The notes beneath the pieces are model-generated. The model searched no databases and was not told the DNA's origin. It saw nothing but the letters and a program-made list of their open reading frames with translations. A program made the position numbers and the translations under genes. Below are positions 23,248 through 31,417 of a stretch of 34,335 nucleotides of DNA, piece after piece. Position 1 is the first letter of the stretch. Every line of letters starts with the position of its first letter. This DNA comes from CAYJFD01 sp964369605 (GTDB lineage Bacteria; Bacteroidota; Bacteroidia; Bacteroidales; UBA932): the NCBI GenBank assembly GCA_964369605.1, contig CAYJFD010000023.1, forward strand, positions 1 through 34,335, read 5' to 3'.

Positions 23248-26200
23248 TTATTTATTACTTACTTGATTTGGGTTTAATTTCATAAACACAAATTCTTTTC
23301 TTCTCTTCTCCTCTTTTCTTCTATCTCCACTCCTTGATATAATAGCGTACATAATAGGCACTATTACTAAAGTTACAAAGGTAGAAACTAAAAGACCTCC
23401 TATCACCACAACACCCATCGGACGCCACATCTCTGCTCCCTCTCCAGTACTCATTGCCATAGGCAACATACCAAGAACAGTAGTAAATGCTGTCATTAAT
23501 ACTGGACGAAGACGTGATGCACCTGAGATAGTAATCGCCTCATCTAACTTGTGTCCTCTATCCCTCATTAAGTTAATATAGTCTACAAGAACGATACCAT
23601 TCTTTACCACGATACCCACTAACATTATCACACCTAGGATACCAATTATATCTAACGATGTTCCTGTGATCCACAGTGCCAAGATAACTCCTGTAATCGC
23701 AAAAGGTACTGAGAACATAATAACGAAAGGCCTTGATAAGGACTCAAACTGCGATGCCATAACGACAAAGACTAAGAAGACAATTAGTGCAAGAAGCAAT
23801 GACATGTCTGCGAATGATTCCTGTTGATCCTGGTATTGACCAGAAAAGCGGATTATCACTCCAGCTGGCAATTCAATACTGTCTGTAAGTTCCTCTATTT
23901 GAGCAGCCATCTCTCCTAATGAAATCTTGTAAGGAGTAACTTTAACCGACAGATATCGCTGTCTATTTTTTCTATCTATTGTTGGAGGAGTCCAATACTC
24001 TTCTACCGTAGCCACCTCACTTAGCTTTATCATCTTGCCAGTAGCTGTAGGAATAGTAAGGTTCGTAATATCTGTAAGACTGTTCCTGTCCTTCTCCTTT
24101 ACTCGAACTAAGATATCATATTCATCCCCGTCCTCTTTTAAGAAACCTGAAGACATACCATATACTCGATTTCTAACATAAGACGATACTGTTGCTGAGT
24201 TTAATCCGTGCATAGCTAACTTCTCTTTGTCAACTACTACTTTTAACTCTGCTCTATCATCATCTCTAGTGATATCAATATCTCTTGCGCTTGGGATATT
24301 CTGCTCGATTAGAGCCTTCACTTCAGCAGCGACTATATTTGTCTGATCAAAGTCATAACCATAAATATCTACATCTACGGTATTTGCTCCTTGAGGACCA
24401 AAACCACTACTTACATTACACTGATAGTCGATTACTTCTGGGTATCTCTCTAAGTCTTGTCTTAATACCTCAGCTAGCTCAAAGACTGTTCTTTCTCTCT
24501 CCTCTTTTCTAGTGCAAGCAATAGTCATCTCGATAGTATTATTATTCGTCTGACTAAAGATAGAAGAGATACCTGCTTGATCGTCTGTTCCTGCAGAGGT
24601 ACTAATGATACGGATCTCTGGTGCGATAGTCATAAAGGACTGCTCTATCTCCCTTGCAGTTTTTAGGGTTTCCTCAATACGCGTCCCCCTTTGTAGCTCT
24701 ACCTTTACTGTTAATCTAGCATTATCTGTCTGCTGCATGAAGTCTGATCCGATCTGTCCAGTTAACATAGGAATTAACGATGAAACAAAGATTAGAACAG
24801 CTACGATTATAGTGGCTGCTTTGTTTTTTAGGCATATTGCCAGAAGTTTAGCATACTGCTTGTCTACCTTATCTAAGAATCCTACAACATATTTTTCGTA
24901 CCAGCCTACCTTTTCTTTAACATCTTGGATTTGACCATTTTCATCTATTTTTACTTTCTTAGCCTTTAACAGCTTAGAACATAACATAGGTGTAAGTGTA
25001 ATCGCGATTATAGTAGAAATCGTTATAACGATAGTTACAATCCAGCCTAATTCCTTAAATAGAATACCTTCCATACCTGAAAGCATCGTTAAAGGTACGA
25101 ATACTGCCACTAACACAAGAGTTGTCGCTATAACTGAAACCCACACCTCATTTGTTGCATAAATCGCAGCCTCTCTTGGACTTGAGCCTCTTTCAATATG
25201 ACGAGTAATATTTTCCAATACTACGATAGCATCATCCACTACCATACCCACTGCGATGGTTAAAGAAGATAGAGATATAATATTAAGCGAACTTCCTGTA
25301 TACAATAGATATATAAAAGCAGATACAAGGGCTATAGGAATAGCTACCGCTATAATTACAGTCGCCCTCCACTTTCCTAAGAAAACAAATACAACAAGCA
25401 CTACGAATAATAATGCCCAGAAAATAGACTGCTGTAGAGAATTCACAGCACCTTTAATGTCATCTGAAGAGTCATAAATAACTGTGGCTTCTATGTCTTG
25501 AGGCATCGTCTTAAGAACATCTTCCATTACGACTCTAATCTCATCACATATCTGTACAGTATTTGCGCCTGACTGCTTAGAAACCATAAGTCTCACACTC
25601 TCGCGGCCATTAGCCTTTTCATCAAGTGTAAGATCTTTAATAGTATCTCTAACTATCGCTATATCTCTTACAAAAATCTGACGTCCTTGCTGAGTTGTTG
25701 AAACAACTATATCCTCTATCTCTGAACTAGAAAGATATTCACTTCTCACCTGTAACTGGTACTGCTCCTTATCCATCTTCACTGTTCCTGAAGAAAGATT
25801 TAAGTTATTTGCTGAAACTGCTTGACCAACCATTTCTAGAGATAGGCCATAAGCATCTATCTTCTGTTGATCTATTTCAACATAAACTCTTCTCTCAGGA
25901 GCTCCAGAAAGAGAAATATTTCCTACTCCTGAAACCCTATTAAGTACAGGGATAATTTCATCATTTAGAATTTTCTCCAATCCTGGGTAACTACCCTCTG
26001 CTGTTATCGCATACTGAATAACTGGCATAGAGCTCGAACTAAATTTAAATATGAATGGCGTTCCTGCACCTTCTGGAAGTTCATCCTTAGTCATATCTAG
26101 GAAGGAACGAACATCATTAATGACCTCGTTCATATCAGTTTCCCAGTCTAACTCTAAAATAATTATTGATATGTTATCCTCAGTAGTAGAAGTTATTTCC

Positions 26201-26433
26201 TCTAGACCTTCAACTGAGTTAAGTGAATTCTCTAATAGCTCGGTAACATTTGTTTCTATCTCACTAGCATTCGCACCTGGATAGGTTGTCATCACAGTAA
26301 TATACGGAGGATCTATCTCCGGGAACTGGTCAATAGGTAGCCTCTGGTATGAGAATATACCTATCACGAACAGTGCTACAAAAATTAGCGCTGTCGTAAC
26401 TGGTTTATTTATCGCGGTTCTGTAAATACTCAT
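23248..26433 (-). CDS. RND multidrug efflux transporter, AcrB/MexB (HAE1) type
   Basis: The 1061-residue inner-membrane protein has the usual two-fold RND layout: a helix at 15-35, a large periplasmic loop, a bundle of helices from about 337, then the repeat. The N-terminus reads FPEIDPPYITVMTTYPGA. The proton-relay helix has VGMVVDDAIVVLEN with Asp400 and Asp401, matching Asp407/408 of AcrB. The C-terminal half carries GIVVKNGIVLVDY. These features favour the drug-type HAE1 class over metal exporters. It uses the proton gradient to move substrates through the adaptor and the outer-membrane channel encoded upstream. Substrate cannot be predicted. Gaps to its neighbours are 8 and 11 bases. Confidence 0.95.
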   Translation of the reverse strand: MSIYRTAINKPVTTALIFVALFVIGIFSYQRLPIDQFPEIDPPYITVMTTYPGANASEIETNVTELLENSLNSVEGLEEITSTTEDNISIIILELDWETDMNEVINDVRSFLDMTKDELPEGAGTPFIFKFSSSSMPVIQYAITAEGSYPGLEKILNDEIIPVLNRVSGVGNISLSGAPERRVYVEIDQQKIDAYGLSLEMVGQAVSANNLNLSSGTVKMDKEQYQLQVRSEYLSSSEIEDIVVSTTQQGRQIFVRDIAIVRDTIKDLTLDEKANGRESVRLMVSKQSGANTVQICDEIRVVMEDVLKTMPQDIEATVIYDSSDDIKGAVNSLQQSIFWALLFVVLVVFVFLGKWRATVIIAVAIPIALVSAFIYLLYTGSSLNIISLSSLTIAVGMVVDDAIVVLENITRHIERGSSPREAAIYATNEVWVSVIATTLVLVAVFVPLTMLSGMEGILFKELGWIVTIVITISTIIAITLTPMLCSKLLKAKKVKIDENGQIQDVKEKVGWYEKYVVGFLDKVDKQYAKLLAICLKNKAATIIVAVLIFVSSLIPMLTGQIGSDFMQQTDNARLTVKVELQRGTRIEETLKTAREIEQSFMTIAPEIRIISTSAGTDDQAGISSIFSQTNNNTIEMTIACTRKEERERTVFELAEVLRQDLERYPEVIDYQCNVSSGFGPQGANTVDVDIYGYDFDQTNIVAAEVKALIEQNIPSARDIDITRDDDRAELKVVVDKEKLAMHGLNSATVSSYVRNRVYGMSSGFLKEDGDEYDILVRVKEKDRNSLTDITNLTIPTATGKMIKLSEVATVEEYWTPPTIDRKNRQRYLSVKVTPYKISLGEMAAQIEELTDSIELPAGVIIRFSGQYQDQQESFADMSLLLALIVFLVFVVMASQFESLSRPFVIMFSVPFAITGVILALWITGTSLDIIGILGVIMLVGIVVKNGIVLVDYINLMRDRGHKLDEAITISGASRLRPVLMTAFTTVLGMLPMAMSTGEGAEMWRPMGVVVIGGLLVSTFVTLVIVPIMYAIISRSGDRRKEEKRRKEFVFMKLNPNQVSNK

Positions 26434-26441
26434 AACTTACA

Positions 26442-27449
26442 CTATTTAACTACATTAACTTTAGCGCCATCTACAAGTTTACCTTGTCCGACAACTACTA
26501 TTTCCATTCCTTCCTTCAATTCTTCGCTCTTCACCTCTATTTTTTCGTCAAATCTATCTCCCAAAGATACGAAAATTCTTCTTGCTTTTCCGTTCTCATT
26601 AACAAAAATATATCTTTCATTAGAACCTATTAACTTCTGCACTATTTGGTAAGGCACTATTAATGAAGTCTCTGAATTCAACGGAAGCGTTGTATTCACA
26701 TACATACCAGGTCTTAATAATTCTTCTGCATTAGGAATTCTTAATTTAACTTGGAAAGTATGACTAGTTGGATCAATAGTAGGATATACGATTTCTACCT
26801 CTGAAGTAAACACTTTGTCAGGATATATATCCGATACGATATTCACCTTCATACCCTGTTTCACATAAGGAAAGTTCTTCTCAGGGACATTAATGTAGGC
26901 CTTTAAGGTAGATATTTCATTTATCATTAGTATTGGTTGTCCTGTATAAAGTTCTCCATCCTCATAATTCTTCTGAGTAACCACCCCATCAAAAGTAGCT
27001 TTTACATAAGTATTTTCTTCTAAGAACTTTAGATTCTCCCCTGTCTGTTCAAAAGAAAGCATAGTTTGATCATATACCTGCTCAGATATAGCTCCATCCC
27101 TCTTAAGTGCCTCCACTCTTTCCATTTCTACCTTTAAATTAGAATACGCTAACTTAGTAGTTTGATATTGCATTTGATCCATACGCACAAGCATATCGCC
27201 AGCCTTAACTCTATCTCCTGGCTCTACAAATATCTTTTCAATAGTTCCATTAACAGAAGGAGAAACACTAAGTCTCTCGTACCCCTGTAGAGTAGTTGAT
27301 AAATTAATACTTCTGGTTATCTCGCTAACCTTTAATATCTCAGTCTTTATTTGACTGATTTTCTCCTCTTGCTTTGTTTCCTTTTTTTCTACACAGCTTA
27401 ACATCAACATCGATGCAGCTCCTAATAAAATGATTTGTCCGAATTTCAT
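26442..27449 (-). CDS. RND efflux periplasmic adaptor lipoprotein (membrane fusion protein)
   Basis: The 335-residue protein begins with a lipoprotein signal (ASMLMLSC, Cys19). It has the adaptor order: half of a lipoyl domain (GTIEKIFVEPGDRVKAGDML), a helical hairpin (about 95-135, with RDGAISEQVYDQTMLSFEQT), the second lipoyl half (YVKATFDGVVTQKNYEDGELYTGQPIL), then beta-barrel and membrane-proximal domains (LRPGMYVNTTLPL). It joins the RND pump to the TolC-like channel. The hairpin is short. It lies between the channel gene (11-base gap) and the pump gene (8-base gap). Confidence 0.93.
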   Translation of the reverse strand: MKFGQIILLGAASMLMLSCVEKKETKQEEKISQIKTEILKVSEITRSINLSTTLQGYERLSVSPSVNGTIEKIFVEPGDRVKAGDMLVRMDQMQYQTTKLAYSNLKVEMERVEALKRDGAISEQVYDQTMLSFEQTGENLKFLEENTYVKATFDGVVTQKNYEDGELYTGQPILMINEISTLKAYINVPEKNFPYVKQGMKVNIVSDIYPDKVFTSEVEIVYPTIDPTSHTFQVKLRIPNAEELLRPGMYVNTTLPLNSETSLIVPYQIVQKLIGSNERYIFVNENGKARRIFVSLGDRFDEKIEVKSEELKEGMEIVVVGQGKLVDGAKVNVVK

Positions 27450-27460
27450 TTCTATTCTTT

Positions 27461-28774
27461 TTATTTATTTAATAATTTTTCTAATGCTATTTGTGCGTTT
27501 ACAAACTCTAATAAAGACTGTACATAAGATGCCTGAGCACCGATAAGATTTGTACCTGAAGTAGTTACATCCATACTTGAAGAACGTCCGTATTCATATT
27601 TCTTACTTATATTATCAAATACTCTCTGCGACACTGCCACATTCTGTAACTGAGTTGAATATGTATCATAAGCCGATCTCATATCAAAGATTAACTGCTG
27701 ATGCTGAACTACTAAAGAATTAGATGTCTCCTCAAGAGTGTTTACTTGTTTTTGATAGTCAAGTTTTGCCGACTTCAAGGCTGAGGTTCTCATACCCGAA
27801 GAAAAAATAGGAACAGACAAAGAAATACCTACCATATTTGGAGGAGTCATATTCATAGTTGGTTCATCACTAAAATAAGTCTTTCCTGTATACTGGTAAA
27901 AAACACTTAGCTGTGGACCAAAATCCCAAGCCTTCATACTTACTTGCTTCTTACTCAACTCTACATTCTTAGACAACAACTGATAATCAAAATTTCTCTC
28001 TAACTCAAAACCCTCTAAAGTTAACGCTATCGTCTCATCCACCTTAACCAAAGACTCTATACTATCACTAAGAACCAACTCTGCACTAGCATCTAGATTT
28101 AACAATATTCTCATAGAGTTATAAATCATCTCTACTGACCTTAAAGCACTATTTATCGAAGTCTGAACACTAGCTACCTGAACAAGTATCTGATCGGCAT
28201 CTACCTGCTCTGCTACTCCGGCCTCCACTGAACTTAAAGAATAATTATATAAATCATTCATACTTAACAAGTTCTTCTCCAATAAAGCAACAGTTTGCTC
28301 TGACAATAATGCAGAATAATATAAAAGTTTCACATTACTAGAAATCTCTTGCTCTGATTTTGCTTGAGAAATATTGGCCATCTCGATGGCAATATCACTC
28401 AACTGAGTCGAAATAATTTGCGCACCACTCACTGCGGCAGCAGCAGTTACGCCAATCTGCGCAGAAGGAGGCATAGCAATACTACTCGTAATAGGCCCCG
28501 TAGAAAACTCCATCTCATAACCAAGCATATTAGAATAATCTAACTTCGCACTAACTTGAGGCAGCATAGAAGATATCGCTTGCCACTTTTGCATCTCTGC
28601 CTTTTGAATTTCTAAACCAGCATTTCGTAGAGTAATATTTCTCTCCACAGCTAGACTACACGCCTCTTCGATGCTTAGCTCGTAGATTGTTTTACTTTCT
28701 GTCTCTTGGGCACTAATGCTAGGCAAGAAACCCATTGAAAGTAGGATTAGGATTGTAATTTTTTTAAGTATCAT
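27461..28774 (-). CDS. TolC-like outer-membrane efflux channel
   Basis: The 437-residue protein has a signal peptide (MILKKITILILLSMGFLPSISA, then QE) and the OEP pattern of two long helical repeats, each beginning near ACSLAVERNITLRNAGLEIQ and LERNFDYQLLSKNVELSKKQ. VGISLSVPIFSSGMRTSALK in the second half matches the usual SxPIFxxG motif. It forms the trimeric exit duct of the tripartite pump. The gene starts three bases after the tetR stop codon, so it is co-transcribed with the regulator. Confidence 0.93.
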   Translation of the reverse strand: MILKKITILILLSMGFLPSISAQETESKTIYELSIEEACSLAVERNITLRNAGLEIQKAEMQKWQAISSMLPQVSAKLDYSNMLGYEMEFSTGPITSSIAMPPSAQIGVTAAAAVSGAQIISTQLSDIAIEMANISQAKSEQEISSNVKLLYYSALLSEQTVALLEKNLLSMNDLYNYSLSSVEAGVAEQVDADQILVQVASVQTSINSALRSVEMIYNSMRILLNLDASAELVLSDSIESLVKVDETIALTLEGFELERNFDYQLLSKNVELSKKQVSMKAWDFGPQLSVFYQYTGKTYFSDEPTMNMTPPNMVGISLSVPIFSSGMRTSALKSAKLDYQKQVNTLEETSNSLVVQHQQLIFDMRSAYDTYSTQLQNVAVSQRVFDNISKKYEYGRSSSMDVTTSGTNLIGAQASYVQSLLEFVNAQIALEKLLNK

Positions 28775-28777
28775 ATT

Positions 28778-29398
28778 TTATATATTATTATTTTCGTTCT
28801 TTTCTAAATATTCATCTACGATCTGTATCCCCTCTTGCGTAGCTATTCCGCGCAGAAATACGATATAAGCCTCTCTTATTCCCTCTCTTGAAGTATCGCC
28901 ATCACCATAAGAGAATTCTTTTGCATTTATTATCTCGGCCACCTCCGTCATAAAGACAGCCATCATTCTCACCTTTATATTCTTTCTAAACAAACCTTGC
29001 TCTTGCCCTAACTTCAAGGTTCCAATCATATCTTCAACCATCTTCTCCCTCATCTCCAGCACTATTTCATTAAAGACACTCGGATAATAACGCTTTAGGT
29101 CCCTAAAAAATTCTGGATTCATTCTATTTTTCACTTGAAACTGCAAGAGGTGTAACTTTAACATAAACTCTAGAATATTACTAGACTCATTATATATCTC
29201 CTCCATTTGCTTTGCCCTTTTTTCTATCTGACGCCTTACACAGGCAGCCAGCAGAGCATTCTTATCTGGAAATATCGTATAGATTGTCCTCTTAGAAATA
29301 CCATTTGCACTTACGACATCATCCATAGTAACTAATTTAGGCCCTCTCTTAAAGAACAGCTCACTTGCCGTTTCAACTATATTTTCTCTAATTGTCAT
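28778..29398 (-). CDS. TetR-family transcriptional regulator of the efflux operon
   Basis: From ATG at 29398 the product has 206 residues; an in-frame TTG at 29419 would add seven residues and is less likely. The N-terminal TetR helix-turn-helix is clear: ENIVETASELFFKRG, then LVTMDDVVSANGISKRTIYT and IFPDKNALLAACV. The C-terminal helical ligand domain is not recognisable beyond family level. Its position as the first gene of the pump operon, with an inverted repeat covering the start of transcription, suggests autoregulated repression relieved by a pump substrate. That is inferred from known TetR/efflux systems. Confidence 0.9.
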   Translation of the reverse strand: MTIRENIVETASELFFKRGPKLVTMDDVVSANGISKRTIYTIFPDKNALLAACVRRQIEKRAKQMEEIYNESSNILEFMLKLHLLQFQVKNRMNPEFFRDLKRYYPSVFNEIVLEMREKMVEDMIGTLKLGQEQGLFRKNIKVRMMAVFMTEVAEIINAKEFSYGDGDTSREGIREAYIVFLRGIATQEGIQIVDEYLEKNENNNI

Positions 29399-29426
29399 AT
29401 ATTTTATAATTTTTGTCAAGTTGTCA

Positions 29427-29440
29427 TAGTTTGGAAACTA
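29427..29440. promoter_or_regulatory. Candidate TetR operator (inverted repeat)
   Basis: TAGTTT-GG-AAACTA is a perfect 6+2+6 inverted repeat just downstream of the predicted start near 29443. Beside it lies a direct repeat TTGTCA-AG-TTGTCA (29413-29426). Binding here would block the tetR promoter. Which of the two is recognised is not known. Confidence 0.5.
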
Positions 29441-29446
29441 AAAAAA

Positions 29447-29454
29447 CAAAAATA
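29447..29454 (-). promoter_or_regulatory. -7 promoter box TATTTTTG of the tetR-efflux operon
   Basis: Exact TAnnTTTG on the minus strand, with TTGC at 29476-29473, 18 bases upstream, as a possible -33 element. The start would be near 29443, 45 bases before the tetR ATG. Confidence 0.55.
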
Positions 29455-29476
29455 GTTTTCATATTTTTCCTTGCAA

Positions 29477-29683
29477 TTACTGTGCCGTATTTCACCTATT
29501 CGCAACATTCCCTTCAATATGTAAAAAAATCTCTATCTCATTTTCACATTCAAGCCCCACCTTAGCTAAAAAAGCAGCTATTTCTGATTCTTCAACTGCA
29601 CTCCCGTCCAAATTTCAAATCAAAACACCCCAGCCGTTTGCAAAAAGCGCTCCTAGTAAGTAATTTTGCCAACCGATCAATCC
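29477..29683 (-). other. Stop-interrupted coding-like element upstream of tetR
   Basis: This occupies most of the gene-free stretch between tetR (29398) and kbl (29826). Reading the minus strand from 29683 gives a protein-like frame, GLIGWQNYLLGALF then ANGWGVLI, a TGA at 29617-29615, and 40 clean codons at 29614-29495. Those include SAVEESEIAAFLAK, VGLECENEIEIFLH and IEGNVANR. A second TGA (29494-29492), four more codons and TAA (29479-29477) follow. There is no ATG in the frame. It may be a pseudogene remnant, a structured RNA or one copy of a dispersed repeat; the sequence feels familiar from other Bacteroidales intergenic regions, but I cannot verify this. The rest of the gap is AT-rich without features beyond the promoters. 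Confidence 0.4.
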
Positions 29684-29779
29684 CTACTTACTTTCTTAGA
29701 TAAATTCAACATAAAATAAGTTAACTGCTAATTCTGTAAATTTATCCTTAATAAAGCCTATTATCTAAAATAATATCAG

Positions 29780-29787
29780 TAAATTTG
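29780..29787 (+). promoter_or_regulatory. -7 promoter box TAAATTTG of kbl
   Basis: Exact TAnnTTTG. It predicts a start near 29791 and a 35-base leader to the ATG at 29826, and excludes the in-frame GTG at 29787 as a start. Confidence 0.5.
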
Positions 29788-29825
29788 TGCTGAGTTTTAT
29801 CGAAATAAATTTAAAAATAAATTAT

Positions 29826-31016
29826 ATGTATAAAGATTTTCAAAGCTACCTAGCATCTGAATTACAGAACATTGAAGATGCTGGTCTTTTCAAGAAAGAA
29901 AGAATAATAACATCAGCTCAAAAGGCTGACATTAGAGTAAACACTGGTGCAGAAGTGCTAAACTTCTGTGCAAATAACTACTTAGGTCTATCAAATAGCC
30001 CTGAACTTATTAATGCAGCTAAGGACGCACTTGACAAATACGGTTATGGTATGTCCAGTGTACGTTTTATCTGTGGTACAGGTGAACTTCATATAAAATT
30101 AGAAGAGGCTATCTCTAAATTCTTTGGAACAGAGGACACTATACTTTATGCTGCTTGCTTCGACGCTAACGGTGGAGTATTTGAGCCACTTCTTGGAGAA
30201 GAGGATGCTATCATCTCTGACTCTCTTAACCATGCATCTATTATCGATGGCGTTAGACTATGTAAGGCTCAGCGTTATAGATATGCTAATGCTAATATGG
30301 AAGAATTAGAAAACTGTCTAAAGCTTGCTCAGGCTCAAAGACATCGTCTTATCGTAACTGACGGAGTTTTCTCTATGGACGGTAACGTTTGTCCACTAGA
30401 TAAAATCTATGAACTGGCGAATAAATACGATGCTATGATAATGGTAGATGAGTCTCACTCAGCAGGTGTTGTAGGACATACTGGCCGTGGTACGACTGAA
30501 AGATTTGATCTTCGTGGTAAAGTGGAGATTATCACAGGTACATTAGGTAAGGCATTTGGAGGAGCTATTGGAGGTTTCACTACTGGTAAGAAAGAGATCA
30601 TCTCTATGCTACGCCAAAGATCTCGTCCTTATCTATTCTCTAATTCTATACCTCCTCTTGTAGCAGCTGCAGGTATTAAGATGTTTGAGATGATAGATAG
30701 TACAAATGAACTTCAAGAAAGACTTCACGAGAACACTGCTTACTTCGTAGAAAAAATGGTTTCTGCAGGTTTTGATATAAAACCAACCGAGTCAGCTATT
30801 TGCGCAGTTATGCTTTACGATGCTAAATTATCACAAGACATGGCAAGTAAATTATTAGATGAGGGTATATATGTGACTGGATTCTACTACCCAGTTGTAC
30901 CAAAAGAACAAGCACGTATTCGTGTTCAGGTTTCTGCAGGACATACTCGCGAACAACTAGACAAATGTATCGCAGCCTTCACTAAGGTAGGTAAAGAGTT
31001 AGGTTGTTTATCATAA
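29826..31016 (+). CDS. kbl: Glycine C-acetyltransferase (2-amino-3-ketobutyrate CoA ligase)
   Basis: The 396-residue product from ATG at 29826 (MYKDFQSYLA) matches E. coli Kbl (398 residues) closely over its length. Examples are LFKKERIITSAQKADI, NFCANNYLGLSN, SVRFICGT, SDSLNHASIIDGVRLCKA (His136), MVDESHSAG (Asp208, His211), and the PLP-lysine motif GTLGKAFGG (Lys242). It is a fold-type I PLP enzyme that splits 2-amino-3-ketobutyrate with CoA into glycine and acetyl-CoA, the second step of threonine degradation. The usual partner, threonine dehydrogenase, is not in the window. The related acyltransferases (5-aminolevulinate synthase, serine palmitoyltransferase) are less likely given the match. 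It is a single-gene unit with its own promoter and terminator. Confidence 0.95.
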   Translation: MYKDFQSYLASELQNIEDAGLFKKERIITSAQKADIRVNTGAEVLNFCANNYLGLSNSPELINAAKDALDKYGYGMSSVRFICGTGELHIKLEEAISKFFGTEDTILYAACFDANGGVFEPLLGEEDAIISDSLNHASIIDGVRLCKAQRYRYANANMEELENCLKLAQAQRHRLIVTDGVFSMDGNVCPLDKIYELANKYDAMIMVDESHSAGVVGHTGRGTTERFDLRGKVEIITGTLGKAFGGAIGGFTTGKKEIISMLRQRSRPYLFSNSIPPLVAAAGIKMFEMIDSTNELQERLHENTAYFVEKMVSAGFDIKPTESAICAVMLYDAKLSQDMASKLLDEGIYVTGFYYPVVPKEQARIRVQVSAGHTREQLDKCIAAFTKVGKELGCLS

Positions 31017-31028
31017 CCAATACATACA

Positions 31029-31069
31029 AAAATCACCCTCAAATAATAAAAATTTGAGGGTGATTTTCT
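31029..31069. terminator. Bidirectional terminator between kbl and the flavodoxin operon
   Basis: AAAATCACCCTCAAAT (31029-31044) pairs perfectly with ATTTGAGGGTGATTTT (31052-31067), a 16-base-pair stem with a seven-base loop. A run of T follows on the plus strand, and the A-run on the left gives T on the minus strand. It lies between two converging genes and can serve both. Confidence 0.9.
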
Positions 31070-31081
31070 TTATATATACAC

Positions 31082-31402
31082 TTAACCTTTTGCTCTTCGT
31101 TTTATATACCTTGTGCACTGTGTCAGTCTATCGTAACCTAACATGATTCCTAAAATAAAATCTTGTTCTACGGTAAGTTGATTTAATGGTACATCTCCGA
31201 AAGAACGAACAACATCAACACATTCTTTTTTTCCAAAGAATATATTAATGTTGCCGTTTACTAACTCAGTTATCAAATACTCAATCCCCTTTCTTCTAAG
31301 ACTCTCTTCAGCGGCCTCTCTATCACTAGCCTTCATTGTATGAAGGACAAGGTGACGTAGCCCCTTTTGATACTCATATATATGGTGAGAGTGTACTTGC
31401 AT
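31082..31402 (-). CDS. DUF2023-family protein, flavodoxin neighbour
   Basis: The 106-residue protein (HHIYEYQKGLRHLVLHTM, GNINIFFGKKECVDVVRSF, LGIMLGYDRLTQCTRY) fits DUF2023, a small Bacteroidota/anaerobe family that is characteristically encoded next to flavodoxin. Its cysteines (in KKECV and QCTRY) could matter in a redox role, but no function is established. It starts 15 bases after fldA and ends at the shared terminator, so the two form an operon. Confidence 0.8.
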   Translation of the reverse strand: MQVHSHHIYEYQKGLRHLVLHTMKASDREAAEESLRRKGIEYLITELVNGNINIFFGKKECVDVVRSFGDVPLNQLTVEQDFILGIMLGYDRLTQCTRYIKRRAKG

Positions 31403-31417
31403 AACTTCTACTACTCA

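Noticed and set aside
23248..26433. Heavy-metal (CusA/CzcA) RND class, suggested by the P-II-like neighbour
   Set aside because: The proton-relay helix has the VDD pair and the N-terminal and C-terminal motifs of drug-type HAE1 pumps. No metal-binding Met/His clusters are visible in the adaptor.
29615..29617. In-frame TGA read as selenocysteine or tryptophan (recoding)
   Set aside because: All other genes of the window use TGA-free frames, no SECIS-like hairpin is evident just after the codon, and a second TGA and a TAA follow; a decayed or non-coding element is simpler.
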